Positions 1 through 7,173 of a DNA stretch of 13,411 nucleotides are shown one piece after another (within the stretch, counting starts at the first letter, position 1; every line of letters begins with the position of its first letter). The notes beneath the pieces are model-generated. The model searched no databases. It had not been told where the DNA came from and was given only the letters and a program-made list of their open reading frames with translations. Source of the DNA: Mobilicoccus sp032100225 (GTDB lineage Bacteria; Actinomycetota; Actinomycetes; Actinomycetales; Dermatophilaceae). The stretch spans positions 1 through 13,411 of the forward strand of contig DAMDJY010000094.1 in assembly GCA_032100225.1 (NCBI GenBank), in the 5' to 3' direction. Position numbers and translations under genes: made by a program.

Positions 1-1
1 G

Positions 2-517
2 TCGAAGCCGGTCGCGATGCCGAGCGGTCGCATGTCGGCCTCGGAGGCCCTCGCTCTTCTCGGTGGGATGGCTGCGGCTGCTCCTGCCAAGGACGAGGCA
101 CCCGCCCCCGCTGCTGCTCCTCTCGAGCAGCCGGTGGAGGCAACGTCGCCCGAGCCCACTCCGGCTCCGGCTCCGGTCGATGATGCACCGGCCGAGTCGA
201 TGCCAGTTGCTGAGGCACCGGCCGAACCGGCCCCGGTCGTCGAGGCTCCCGTTGACGAGACCCCTGCCCAGCCGGCCGAGGTCGAGGCTCCTGTCGAGCC
301 CCAACCCGAGCCGGTCGTCGAGGCCCCCGTCGAGCCGGAGCCGGTTGCCGAGGTGCCTGCACCGACGACGCCCGAGCCCGCCGCGGAGGTTCCGGCGCAG
401 TCAGCCGCCCCCGTCGTGTCGGCAGCTGCAGCCGGTGCGTGGCAGAAGCTGCGTGAGCAGGCGGGCGGCAAGCCCATCGCAGCCTCCGAGGCGTTGAAGA
501 TCCTCGGCGGCGAATAG
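2..517 (+). CDS. Ala/Pro/Glu-rich protein of unknown function, 5' end outside the window
   Basis: The frame is open from base 2 with no stop upstream, so the gene very probably begins to the left; ATG codons at 17, 32 and 68 are possible internal starts but none has a convincing Shine-Dalgarno. The visible part has three sections. First comes a short segment ending SASEALALLGG (to about base 67). Then follows a low-complexity linker of about 110 residues dominated by A, P, E and V, with repeats such as VVEAPV and EAPVEP and almost no basic residues, so it is acidic and probably disordered. Last is a C-terminal segment GAWQKLREQAGGKPIAASEALKILGGE. The ends share the motif KP(V/I)A...SEAL..LGG, so a short helical module is repeated on both sides of the linker. 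I do not recognise the family; a module-linker-module adaptor, or the tail of a larger enzyme, would both fit. A strong terminator follows. Confidence 0.75.
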   Translation, partial: SKPVAMPSGRMSASEALALLGGMAAAAPAKDEAPAPAAAPLEQPVEATSPEPTPAPAPVDDAPAESMPVAEAPAEPAPVVEAPVDETPAQPAEVEAPVEPQPEPVVEAPVEPEPVAEVPAPTTPEPAAEVPAQSAAPVVSAAAAGAWQKLREQAGGKPIAASEALKILGGE

Positions 518-541
518 TCCAGCAGCGCTGGTCGATCCACA

Positions 542-579
542 CGGTGGCCGGTCATCCCTCACAGGGTGACCGGCCACCG
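542..579 (+). terminator. Terminator hairpin after the Ala/Pro/Glu-rich gene
   Basis: Bases 542-554 and 567-579 are perfect 13-bp inverted repeats (CGGTGGCCGGTCA / TGACCGGCCACCG). The stem can be lengthened inside by CCCT 556-559 with AGGG 563-566 after a one-base bulge at 555, leaving a 3-base loop. A short pyrimidine run, TCTTT, starts at 581. The hairpin lies 24 bases after the stop of the preceding gene and 77 bases before the aldo/keto reductase start, so an intrinsic-type terminator is the simplest reading; the T run is short, as is usual in high-GC genomes. Confidence 0.75.
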
Positions 580-656
580 GTCTTTCCCGCCCCACCCGCG
601 TCCCTCTCACCGTGCCCGGGATGCGCAAGCGAGAGCACGGAGGCCACGATGAGGGC

Positions 657-1499
657 ATGACGAAGCATGTGGAGTTCACCGGGTTCGACGTTCCGGCGAT
701 CGGGTTGGGCACGTGGGCGATGGGCGAGCGCGGCTCGGACCGCAAGCAGGAGGCCGATGCCCTGCGCGCCGGGTTGGATGCCGGTCTGCGAGTGGTCGAC
801 ACCGCCGAGATGTACGCCGACGGCGGAGCGGAGGAGGTCGTCGGCGATGCCCTCGGCGGCCGTCGTGACGATGCGGTCCTCGTCAGCAAGGTGTACCCGC
901 ACAACGCATCTCGTCGCGGAGTACGGGAGGCCTGCGAGCGCAGCTTGAAGCGGCTGCGCACCGACCGCCTCGACGTCTACCTGCTGCACTGGCGTGGATC
1001 CCACCCGCTGGCCGAGACCGTCGCGGGCTTCGAGGACCTGGTGCGCGACGGACTCATCGGCGCGTGGGGCGTCTCCAACCTCGACGTCGATGACCTCGCC
1101 GAGCTGGCGGGCGTCCCCGGTGGGCAGGCCTGCGTCACCGACCAGGTGCTCTACAACCTCACCCGTCGCGGCCCGGAGTTCGAACTCATCGGGGCTTGCC
1201 GCGCGGCCGGCATGTCGGTCATGGCGTACTCCCCGCTCGAGCAGGCGCGCCTGTTCTGCGGTGCCGGTGCGAGCACCCTCACGGAGATCGCTGCCCGTCA
1301 TGATGCGACGCCCGCACAGGTGGCGCTCGCCTGGTGTATCCGTGAGCCGGGGGTGCTCGCGATCCCCAAGACCTCCCAGGTCGAGCGGATCGCCGAGAAC
1401 GCAGCAGCGTTGGACCTCGACCTCACCGACGCCGACCTGGCCGACCTCGACCAGGCCTTCCCTGCCCCCACCGGCCCGACGCCCCTCGAGATGCTCTGA
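657..1499 (+). CDS. Aldo/keto reductase, YeaE-like (possible methylglyoxal reductase)
   Basis: A 280-residue NADPH-type aldo/keto reductase with a (beta/alpha)8 barrel, predicted cytosolic. The catalytic tetrad is visible as Asp48 and Tyr53 (VVDTAEMY), Lys78 (VSKVYP) and His111 (YLLHW); GLGTWAMGE near the N terminus and WGVSNL are also family motifs, and AIPKTS near residue 240 matches the cofactor-binding IPK(A/T)(S/T) region. From memory it closely resembles E. coli YeaE, including AEMYADGGAE and the C-terminal FPAP.G.T.L.M pattern; YeaE reduces methylglyoxal. The physiological substrate here is inference. I chose ATG 657 because MTKHVEFTG matches the family N terminus and GGAGG lies at 639-643 (13 bases upstream, rather far). 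The longer frame from ATG 612 would add 15 residues unlike the family and has no ribosome site. The next + strand gene encodes a DJ-1 family protein. Confidence 0.92.
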   Translation: MTKHVEFTGFDVPAIGLGTWAMGERGSDRKQEADALRAGLDAGLRVVDTAEMYADGGAEEVVGDALGGRRDDAVLVSKVYPHNASRRGVREACERSLKRLRTDRLDVYLLHWRGSHPLAETVAGFEDLVRDGLIGAWGVSNLDVDDLAELAGVPGGQACVTDQVLYNLTRRGPEFELIGACRAAGMSVMAYSPLEQARLFCGAGASTLTEIAARHDATPAQVALAWCIREPGVLAIPKTSQVERIAENAAALDLDLTDADLADLDQAFPAPTGPTPLEML

Positions 1500-1700
1500 A
1501 CCCACGCTGCAAGGCCGAAGCACCCCGGCCCGTCCACAAAGGAACCCGCAGCCGGCAAAGAGCGTCCGAACAGCTTGGTTCACGCGCCTAGCCCGCAACA
1601 CAAGAGGGCACGCTGACGCGAAAGAAGCCCGCACAGCGCGGGAAGCGAGCTGATCGGGCGCCACAACCGCAACCAGACGCTACGACACCAACCGGGCCGC

Positions 1701-1801
1701 CCGAATGACGACCAGAAGTTGAGGCGATCTCAACGACAAGCCCCTGACCTGCACGTTCCCGGGCGTGGCGAGACGATCCCCACCTTTTGGTCGTCATCCG
1801 G
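1701..1801. repeat. 18-bp inverted repeat with 65-base spacer upstream of the DJ-1 family gene
   Basis: Left arm 1701-1718 (CCGAATGACGACCAGAAG) pairs with right arm 1784-1801 (CTTTTGGTCGTCATCCGG). Seventeen of 18 positions pair: one is a G.U wobble in RNA and there is one A.C mismatch; the central 10 bases are a perfect match. The spacer has its own small hairpin at 1719-1733. The right arm sits inside a second inverted repeat (1774-1781/1818-1825), so the two foldings exclude each other. The structure ends 65 bases before the DJ-1 family start codon. It could be a structured leader, a pair of regulator sites, or the ends of a small decayed element; nothing seen decides between these. Confidence 0.5.
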
Positions 1802-1851
1802 CGGGTTTTCCGGAGCCGGGGATCGGGCAATGGGTGGTGAACGATTCGAGT

Positions 1852-1865
1852 GGAAAGGGATCCCT
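1852..1865 (+). promoter_or_regulatory. Ribosome binding site of the DJ-1 family gene, inside a 10-bp palindrome
   Basis: GGAAAGGGA at 1852-1860 ends 6 bases before ATG 1867 and decides that start over the earlier in-frame ATG at 1765. Bases 1856-1865 form the perfect palindrome AGGGATCCCT, which covers the Shine-Dalgarno core. It has no loop, so it is more likely chance or a protein site than a hairpin. Confidence 0.6.
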
Positions 1866-1866
1866 C

Positions 1867-2574
1867 ATGGCCAAGAAGTCAGAACGTCGGCGCATCCTCG
1901 CCGTCGTCACCAACGTTCCGGAGTACAGCACCAGTGGCATCCGCACGGGGCTGTGGCTCGGGGAACTCACGCACTTCTACGACGAGGCGACGGCCGCCGG
2001 GCATGAGGTCGTCATCGCCAGCATCGACGGCGGTTTCGTGCCGATCGACCCGGAGAGCTTGGCCGGTCCCGTGCTCGCGATGGGCGGCACGAAGAAGCGG
2101 TACGAGGATCGGGCGTTCATGAACCTCCTCAAGGACACGCCGTCGGTGGCTTCGATGAAGGCGGGCGACTTCGACGCGATCTACCTCACAGGTGGTCACG
2201 GCACGATGTACGACTTCACCGGTCCCCTGCTGAGCGGACTGGTGTCGGAGTTCTGGACGCAGGGCAAGATCGTCTCCGCCGTCTGCCACGGTCCGGCCGG
2301 TCTGCTGCACGCGGTGGACGCCGACGGCTCGCCGATCGTTCGCAAGCGCAAGGTCACGGGATTCTCGTGGCCCGAGGAGAAGCTCGCCGGTCGCGCCGAT
2401 GTCGTGCCGTTCGACCTGTCCGAGGCGCTCAAGGATCAGGGCGCGAAGTACACCAAGACGCTGCGGCCGATGGCGAAGAACGTCGTGGTCGACGGCCGTC
2501 TCATCACAGGCCAGAACCCGATGAGCGCCAAGGCTGTGGCCAAGGCCGTCCTCAAGGCGTTCGACAAGTCCTGA
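1867..2574 (+). CDS. DJ-1/PfpI superfamily protein (Hsp31 / glyoxalase III-like)
   Basis: A 235-residue cytosolic protein of the class I glutamine amidotransferase-like fold. The nucleophile elbow is AVCHGPAG with Cys140 followed by His141. Glu33 in GLWLGELTHFYDEA matches the conserved acid that contacts the cysteine, and Glu170/Glu171 in VTGFSWPEE is placed where Hsp31 enzymes carry the third catalytic residue. YLTGGHG (106-112) is the family oxyanion-region motif. Members of this subgroup include yeast Hsp31 and bacterial HchA, reported to act on methylglyoxal (glyoxalase III) and as stress chaperones; which activity applies here is not shown by sequence. The start at 1867 has a strong ribosome site 6 bases upstream. 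It follows a YeaE-like aldo/keto reductase on the same strand but 367 bases away, so co-transcription is doubtful. Length fits the subgroup and no residue seems missing. Confidence 0.92.
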   Translation: MAKKSERRRILAVVTNVPEYSTSGIRTGLWLGELTHFYDEATAAGHEVVIASIDGGFVPIDPESLAGPVLAMGGTKKRYEDRAFMNLLKDTPSVASMKAGDFDAIYLTGGHGTMYDFTGPLLSGLVSEFWTQGKIVSAVCHGPAGLLHAVDADGSPIVRKRKVTGFSWPEEKLAGRADVVPFDLSEALKDQGAKYTKTLRPMAKNVVVDGRLITGQNPMSAKAVAKAVLKAFDKS

Positions 2575-2615
2575 CCGACACAGCGTCGCCAACCACAGCT
2601 TCGGAACCGACGGCT

Positions 2616-2648
2616 TCGCCCCGACCGCTTCACGTGCGGCCGGGGCGA
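2616..2648. terminator. Hairpin between convergent genes, probable bidirectional terminator
   Basis: Bases 2616-2628 pair with 2636-2648 (13 bp, one A.C mismatch, loop TTCACGT) in the gap between the DJ-1 family gene (+) and the exporter operon (-). An alternative perfect 10-bp repeat, CAGCGTCGCC 2581-2590 with GGCGACGCTG 2644-2653, shares part of the right arm. Neither side has a T run, so termination may depend on the stem alone or on Rho. Confidence 0.5.
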
Positions 2649-2717
2649 CGCTGTCTGTCCTGACGACCGCACCCGCTCGGTGTCCTGCACCGACGGGATG
2701 AGGACCCGGTCAGCGGA

Positions 2718-4712
2718 TCACGTCTCCTCGCCGGCGAATTGCGCGGCCTGGAGCCGGGCGTAGGCACCACCGGCAGCGAGCAGCTCGGTGTGGGTTCCCT
2801 GTTCGACGATGCGGCCGTTCTCCATGACGAGGATGAGGTCGGCGTCGCGGATGGTGGAGAGGCGGTGGGCGATGACGAAGCTGGTGCGGTCGGTGCGCAG
2901 TGCGGCCATCGCCTGCTGAAGCAGGAGTTCGGTGCGGGTGTCGACGCTGGACGTTGCTTCGTCGAGGATCAGCAGGCTCGGCGAGGCGAGGAACGCCCGT
3001 GCGATGGTGATGAGCTGCTTCTCACCGGCGGAGATGCTGCTGCCTTCGTCGTCGAGGATCGTGTCGTACCCCTCGGGGAGGTGCTGGACGAACCGGTCGA
3101 CGTAGGTGGCCTCCGCAGCGGCGTGGATCTCGGCCTCGGTCGCGTCGGGGCGGCCGTAGGCGATGTTGTCGCGGATCGAGCCCTTGAACATCCAGGTGTC
3201 CTGCAGCACCATGCCGATCTGGCTGCGGAGCTGCTCGCGGGACATCTCGGTGATATCGACGCCGTCGAGGGTGATGCGGCCGGAGTTGAGCTCGTAGAAC
3301 CGCATGATGAGGTTGACCAGCGTCGTCTTGCCGGCGCCGGTGGGGCCGACGATCGCGACGGTCTGGCCGGGCTCCGCGACGAGGTCGAGGTGCTCGATGA
3401 GCGGGCGGTCGGGCGTGTAGGAGAACGAGACGTCCTCGAACTCGATGCGGCCGCGGGTCCGCTCCGGCAGGTCGGCGTGCGTGCGGTCGGGGCTCTGCTC
3501 GGTCGCGTCGAGGAGTTCGAAGACGCGTTCGGCCGAGGCAACACCGGACTGCAGCAGGTTGGCCATCGAGGCCACCTGCGCGAGCGGTTGCGTGAACTGG
3601 CGGGAGTACTGGATGAACGCCTGCACGTCGCCGAGGGTCATCTGGCCGGAGGCGACCTTGATGCCGCCGACGACCGCGACCAGCACGTACGTGAGGTTTC
3701 CGACGAACATCATCACCGGCATCATCAGACCGGAGACGAACTGGGCGCCGAACGTGGCGTCGAACAGCTCGTCGTTGGTCTTCATCGCCTCGGCGACGGC
3801 CTCCTTGCGGCGGCCGAACACGGTGACGAGCTCGTGGCCGGTGAAGGCCTCCTCGATCTGGCCGTTGAACACGCCGGTGCGGTCCCATTGCCGCACGAAG
3901 AGGCGTTGGCTGCGCTTGCCGATGACGGCCATGGCGATGCCCGACAGCGGGATGGCGACGACGGCGATGAGGGTGAGCGTCGGGGAGATCCACAGCATGA
4001 TCGCGAGGATGCCGACCACGGTCACCAGGGAGTTGAGCAGCTGGCCGAAGGTCTGCTGGAGGCTCTGGCCGAGGTTGTCGATGTCGTTGGTGACGCGGCT
4101 GAGCAGCTCACCGCGGGGTTGGGAGTCGATGTAGCCCAACGGAAGTCGGTGCAGCTTCTCTTCGACCTCGGCGCGCAGGCGCCGCATGGTCTCCATCGAG
4201 ACGGCGTTGACGATCCGGCCGGCGAGCCATTGGAGCACCGAGGACGCGAGGTACAGACCGATGACGATGAGGAGCACTCGGCCGATCTCGTCGAACTGCA
4301 CGCCCTGACCGGGGACGACGTCCATCTTGCCGAGCATGTCTGCCATCGAGGTCTCGCCGCGAGCACGCAGACCGGCGACGACCCGCTCCTTGCTCGCGCC
4401 CGCGGGCAGGTTGGCGCCGATGACGCCGGCGAACAGCAGGTCGGTGGCGCGGCCGAGCACCTTGGGGCCGAGGACGGTGAGCACGACGCCGACGATGGTC
4501 AGCAGGACGGCGGAGATGACCTGCCCGCGCATCGGCTTGAGGCGCCCGAGGAGCCGTTTGCCCGACCCGAAGAAGTCCATCGACTTCTCGGCCGGCATGG
4601 ACATGCCCGCGTGACCATGCCCGCGGCCTCCACCTCTGCGGGCCGCCTTGGCCACCTGAGCGACCTTCTCCTCCTCGGAGGCGGCGTCCGGCCCCTTCGC
4701 AGCGGTGCTCAT
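2718..4712 (-). CDS. ABC exporter half-transporter, consensus Walker B subunit
   Basis: A 664-residue membrane protein with one transmembrane domain (about 60-390) fused to an ATPase domain (about 420-660). ATPase motifs: Walker A GPTGAGKT 456-463, Q-loop Gln504, Walker B LLILDE with catalytic Glu585, and switch His616 (IAHRLST). The signature is SAGEKQ (561-566) instead of the usual SGGQ. With its partner this gives a heterodimer: its own ATP site uses the partner's intact signature and is active, while its altered signature completes the degenerate site. A Gly/His-rich tail (about 25-38) precedes the membrane domain, and a loop of about 40 residues (95-140) separates the first two helices, probably outside the cell. 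The start ATG overlaps the stop of the upstream gene (ATGA, 4709-4712), indicating translational coupling. Substrate unknown; the TetR context suggests drug or lipid-like compound export. Confidence 0.93.
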   Translation of the reverse strand: MSTAAKGPDAASEEEKVAQVAKAARRGGGRGHGHAGMSMPAEKSMDFFGSGKRLLGRLKPMRGQVISAVLLTIVGVVLTVLGPKVLGRATDLLFAGVIGANLPAGASKERVVAGLRARGETSMADMLGKMDVVPGQGVQFDEIGRVLLIVIGLYLASSVLQWLAGRIVNAVSMETMRRLRAEVEEKLHRLPLGYIDSQPRGELLSRVTNDIDNLGQSLQQTFGQLLNSLVTVVGILAIMLWISPTLTLIAVVAIPLSGIAMAVIGKRSQRLFVRQWDRTGVFNGQIEEAFTGHELVTVFGRRKEAVAEAMKTNDELFDATFGAQFVSGLMMPVMMFVGNLTYVLVAVVGGIKVASGQMTLGDVQAFIQYSRQFTQPLAQVASMANLLQSGVASAERVFELLDATEQSPDRTHADLPERTRGRIEFEDVSFSYTPDRPLIEHLDLVAEPGQTVAIVGPTGAGKTTLVNLIMRFYELNSGRITLDGVDITEMSREQLRSQIGMVLQDTWMFKGSIRDNIAYGRPDATEAEIHAAAEATYVDRFVQHLPEGYDTILDDEGSSISAGEKQLITIARAFLASPSLLILDEATSSVDTRTELLLQQAMAALRTDRTSFVIAHRLSTIRDADLILVMENGRIVEQGTHTELLAAGGAYARLQAAQFAGEET

Positions 4713-6511
4713 GACCTGGTCTCCTCGACGTCGGCGCGGGTGGCACCGCCGGTGCCGGTTGGTGATGCGAGTGGCAGGGCGTCGAGGTCGGAGGCACGCA
4801 GCTGCGAGGACACGATCTCCTGGTAGGTCTCGCACGTGTCGAGCAGTGTCGTGTGTGTGCCGATGCCGACGATGCGACCGGCGTCGAGGACCACGGTCTG
4901 GTCGGCGTCGATGATCGTGGAGACGCGTTGGGCGACGATGATCAGCGTCGCGTCGGTGATGTGGGGCCGGAGCGCGGCGCGGAGTCGCGCGTCGGTGGCG
5001 ACGTCGAGCGCGGAGAACGAGTCGTCGAAGAGGTACAGCTCGGGGCGAGCGACGAGGGCCCGCGCGATGCAGAGGCGCTGCCGCTGGCCGCCGGAGACGT
5101 TGGTGCCGCCCTGGGAGATCTCGTGGTCGAGACCGTCGTCGTAGGACCGCACGAACGCCTCGGCCTGGGCGATGCGCAGCGCCTCCCAGAGCTCCTCGTC
5201 GGTGGCTTCGGGGCGCCCGAAACGCAGGTTGGTCGCGATGGTTCCGCTGAACAGATACGGCTTCTGCGGCACGAGTCCGACGCGGCTCCACAGTTGTTCG
5301 GGGTCGATGTCGCGCACGTCGACGCCGTCGAGACGCACGTGGCCGCCCGTTGCGTCGAACAGACGCGGCAGCAGTTTGACCAGCGTCGTCTTGCCCGAGC
5401 CGGTGCTGCCGATGATCGCGGTCATCGTGCCCGGGTGGGCAGTGAACGAGATGTGGTCGAGCACCGGAGCCTCCGCGCCCGGGTACGTGAACGACACGTC
5501 GTCGAGTTCGACCTCGCCGCGCAGGTCGCCCAACTCCACCGGATTCGCCGGGGCGACGACGCTCGTCGTCTCGTCCAGAACCTCCCCGATGCGCTCGGCC
5601 GAGACCGACGCCCGCGGAATCATGGTAGAGACCATCGTCGCCATCATCACGCTCATGAGGATCTGGATGAGGTAGGTCAGGTAGGCGAACAGCGAGCCGA
5701 TCTGCATCTCCCCGCTCGCGACCCGGTGGCCGCCGAACCAGATCACGGCCACGGTCGACAGGTTCATCACGACCATGACGATGGGGAACATCATCACCAT
5801 GAGCCGCCCCACCGCCAGGGTGGTCTGAGTGAGGTTCTCGTTGGCCTCGCCGAACCTGGCCCGCTCGGCGTCCTCCTGAGTGAAGGCGCGAACCACGCGC
5901 AGGCCGGTGATCTGCTCGCGCATGACCCGGTTGACCGCGTCGATCCGCGTCTGCTGCTGCCGGAACAGCGGCACCATCTGGCGGATGATCAGCAGGACCG
6001 AGCCCAGCAGCAGGGGCACCGCGACGGCGACGAGCCACGAGAGACCGACGTCTTCGCGCAGCGCCATGACGACACCGCCGACCATCATGATCGGCGCGGT
6101 CACGAGCATGATGCAGCTCATGACGACGAGCTGCTGGATCTGCTGAACGTCGTTGGTGTTGCGGGTGATCAGCGAGGGAGCCCCGAACCGGGCGACTTCA
6201 CGCGCCGAGAACGTCATCACCTGATCGAGGAGGTCGGCCCGCAGGTCGCGTCCCAGGCTCATCGCCGCCTTGGCGCCCGCCCACACGGCACCCACCGAGC
6301 ACACGATCTGGACCAGCGAGGCGAGGAGCATCCACCACGACACCCCCCAGATGTGCCCGATGTCGCCCTTGGCGACGCCGTTGTTGATGATGTCGGCGTT
6401 GAGTGACGGCAGCCACAAGGCCGCGAACGTCGAGCCGATCTGCAACACGACGACCACCACGAGCAGCCCGACATGCGGGCGCAGGTAGCGGCGGAGAAGA
6501 CGCATCAACAC
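4709..6511 (-). CDS. ABC exporter half-transporter, degenerate-site subunit
   Basis: A 600-residue half-transporter: transmembrane domain about 1-310 with six predicted helices, ATPase domain about 330-575, then a loose C-terminal tail. Walker A is GSTGSGKT (368-375), the Q-loop Gln416 is present, and the signature SGGQ (473-476) is intact. The catalytic glutamate after Walker B is replaced by Asp497 (YLFDDSFSALD) and the switch histidine by Gln528 (VAQRVST). The same two changes mark the degenerate-site subunit of heterodimeric exporters such as TM287/288 and BmrCD. The GTG start at 6511 has AGGGGAG six bases upstream. ATG 6505 is a possible alternative that shares one base with the TetR stop (TGATG). 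Either way the gene overlaps the regulator gene and is coupled to it. Confidence 0.92.
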   Translation of the reverse strand: MLMRLLRRYLRPHVGLLVVVVVLQIGSTFAALWLPSLNADIINNGVAKGDIGHIWGVSWWMLLASLVQIVCSVGAVWAGAKAAMSLGRDLRADLLDQVMTFSAREVARFGAPSLITRNTNDVQQIQQLVVMSCIMLVTAPIMMVGGVVMALREDVGLSWLVAVAVPLLLGSVLLIIRQMVPLFRQQQTRIDAVNRVMREQITGLRVVRAFTQEDAERARFGEANENLTQTTLAVGRLMVMMFPIVMVVMNLSTVAVIWFGGHRVASGEMQIGSLFAYLTYLIQILMSVMMATMVSTMIPRASVSAERIGEVLDETTSVVAPANPVELGDLRGEVELDDVSFTYPGAEAPVLDHISFTAHPGTMTAIIGSTGSGKTTLVKLLPRLFDATGGHVRLDGVDVRDIDPEQLWSRVGLVPQKPYLFSGTIATNLRFGRPEATDEELWEALRIAQAEAFVRSYDDGLDHEISQGGTNVSGGQRQRLCIARALVARPELYLFDDSFSALDVATDARLRAALRPHITDATLIIVAQRVSTIIDADQTVVLDAGRIVGIGTHTTLLDTCETYQEIVSSQLRASDLDALPLASPTGTGGATRADVEETRS

Positions 6512-7167
6512 GGGGTACTCCCCTGGTCAGGGTCGGTTCGGTGGTCAGGTGTTCGTGGGCTGCCCGACCTGCCGGGCTCGACGAGCGAACCGTGCAGCAC
6601 GAGGTCGACGATCCGCTCCGTCTCGCTGAGGGCGCCCTCGGCCAGGTGGGCGTGGCTGCCTGCGAAGGCGAGCATGCGCACGGCCTGGACGACGTCGGCC
6701 ACATCGAAGCGCAGGCGGTGCGCGTCGGGTTCGACGAGACGGGCGAGGCTGCTCATATGGCCGCCGATGCCCGTCACTGCGGCGTCGGGGTCGGGGCAAT
6801 GCGGGTGCGCGTGGTGAACGGGTTGGCCCATCACCCCCAGGGGGCCGACGACCTCGGCGATGGTGGCGAAGCGCGACATGAGCAGGGTCGCGCCGGCAGC
6901 GAGCCGCTCGGGCAACGGCAGAGTCGGGTCGATCGCATCGATGCGGGCACGAAAGGGCACGGGGCACACAGCGGCCCCGATCACAGCCTCGACCAGTGCC
7001 TCCTTGTTCTCGAAGGCCCGGAACACGGTGCCCTCGGCGATCCCCACGGCCTGTGCGACGGCCCGGGTCGTCGGCATGGCTCCGGTGGCGCGGATCAACT
7101 CGGTCGCCGCCTCGACGAGCGAGAGGCGCCGATCCTCCGGAGACAGCCGGGGCGCACGATCATTCAT
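6505..7167 (-). CDS. TetR/AcrR family transcriptional regulator of the exporter operon
   Basis: A 220-residue regulator. The N-terminal domain (about 10-65) carries the TetR helix-turn-helix, TRAVAQAVGIAEGTVFRAF at 34-52, followed by the typical KEALVEAV helix. The C-terminal ligand domain (about 75-200) is unassigned and includes a His-rich stretch (VHHAHPHC, about 117-124). The gene is first in an operon with both exporter genes: its stop overlaps the first exporter start. There is no Shine-Dalgarno before ATG 7167, but a -10 box ends only six bases upstream, so the mRNA probably begins at the ATG. The palindromic operator lies within the promoter spacer, so this protein most likely represses itself and the exporter until a ligand binds. 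A second ATG at 7163 is in another frame and is not used. Confidence 0.93.
   Translation of the reverse strand: MNDRAPRLSPEDRRLSLVEAATELIRATGAMPTTRAVAQAVGIAEGTVFRAFENKEALVEAVIGAAVCPVPFRARIDAIDPTLPLPERLAAGATLLMSRFATIAEVVGPLGVMGQPVHHAHPHCPDPDAAVTGIGGHMSSLARLVEPDAHRLRFDVADVVQAVRMLAFAGSHAHLAEGALSETERIVDLVLHGSLVEPGRSGSPRTPDHRTDPDQGSTPC
6518..6524 (-). promoter_or_regulatory. Ribosome binding site for the first exporter gene
   Basis: On the - strand AGGGGAG (6524 to 6518) is followed by six bases (TACCCC) and then GTG at 6511, the usual spacing. To ATG 6505 the spacing would be 12 bases. The site lies inside the last codons of the TetR gene and favours the GTG start. Confidence 0.6.
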
Positions 7168-7173
7168 GGAGCA

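Larger units (their letters stand above)
1500..1866. other. 367-base gene-free region with inverted repeats
   Basis: I find no convincing gene here. The region is richer in A than its neighbours and its open frames lack GC3 codon bias. It holds a small hairpin at 1628-1642 (CCCGC/GCGGG, 5-base loop), which on the - strand is followed by CTTCTTT and looks terminator-like although no - strand gene precedes it. It also holds the 18-bp inverted repeat 1701-1718/1784-1801, a small hairpin 1719-1733 (TTGAG/CTCAA), and an 8-bp repeat CGATCCCC 1774-1781 / GGGGATCG 1818-1825. The promoter of the DJ-1 family gene should lie here, but I cannot point to good -35 and -10 boxes. Confidence 0.6.

Noticed and set aside
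1628..1642. Small hairpin followed by CTTCTTT on the - strand
   Set aside because: It resembles a terminator in the - direction, but no - strand gene lies upstream of it and the stem is only five base pairs.
1592..1708. A short + strand frame reading TRKKPAQRGKRADRAPQP and onward to a stop at 1706-1708
   Set aside because: It looks like a small basic protein with an AGAGGG a few bases before a CTG, but there is no ATG, GTG or TTG start and third positions are not GC-biased. I treat it as chance or a decayed fragment.
2739..4826. A 695-codon open frame on the + strand opposite the second exporter gene
   Set aside because: Its product is a Glu/Asp/His/Arg-rich string with no domain, and the - strand frame encodes clear ABC motifs. 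Such antisense frames arise from GC-rich third positions. The same applies to 4853-6406 (+), 8108-9208 (+) and 552-1664 (-).
4713..6038. An open frame that extends the second exporter gene upstream to 6038, giving an apparent 1106-residue protein
   Set aside because: The extra residues are an out-of-frame reading of the first exporter gene. The real start is ATG 4712, which overlaps the upstream stop.
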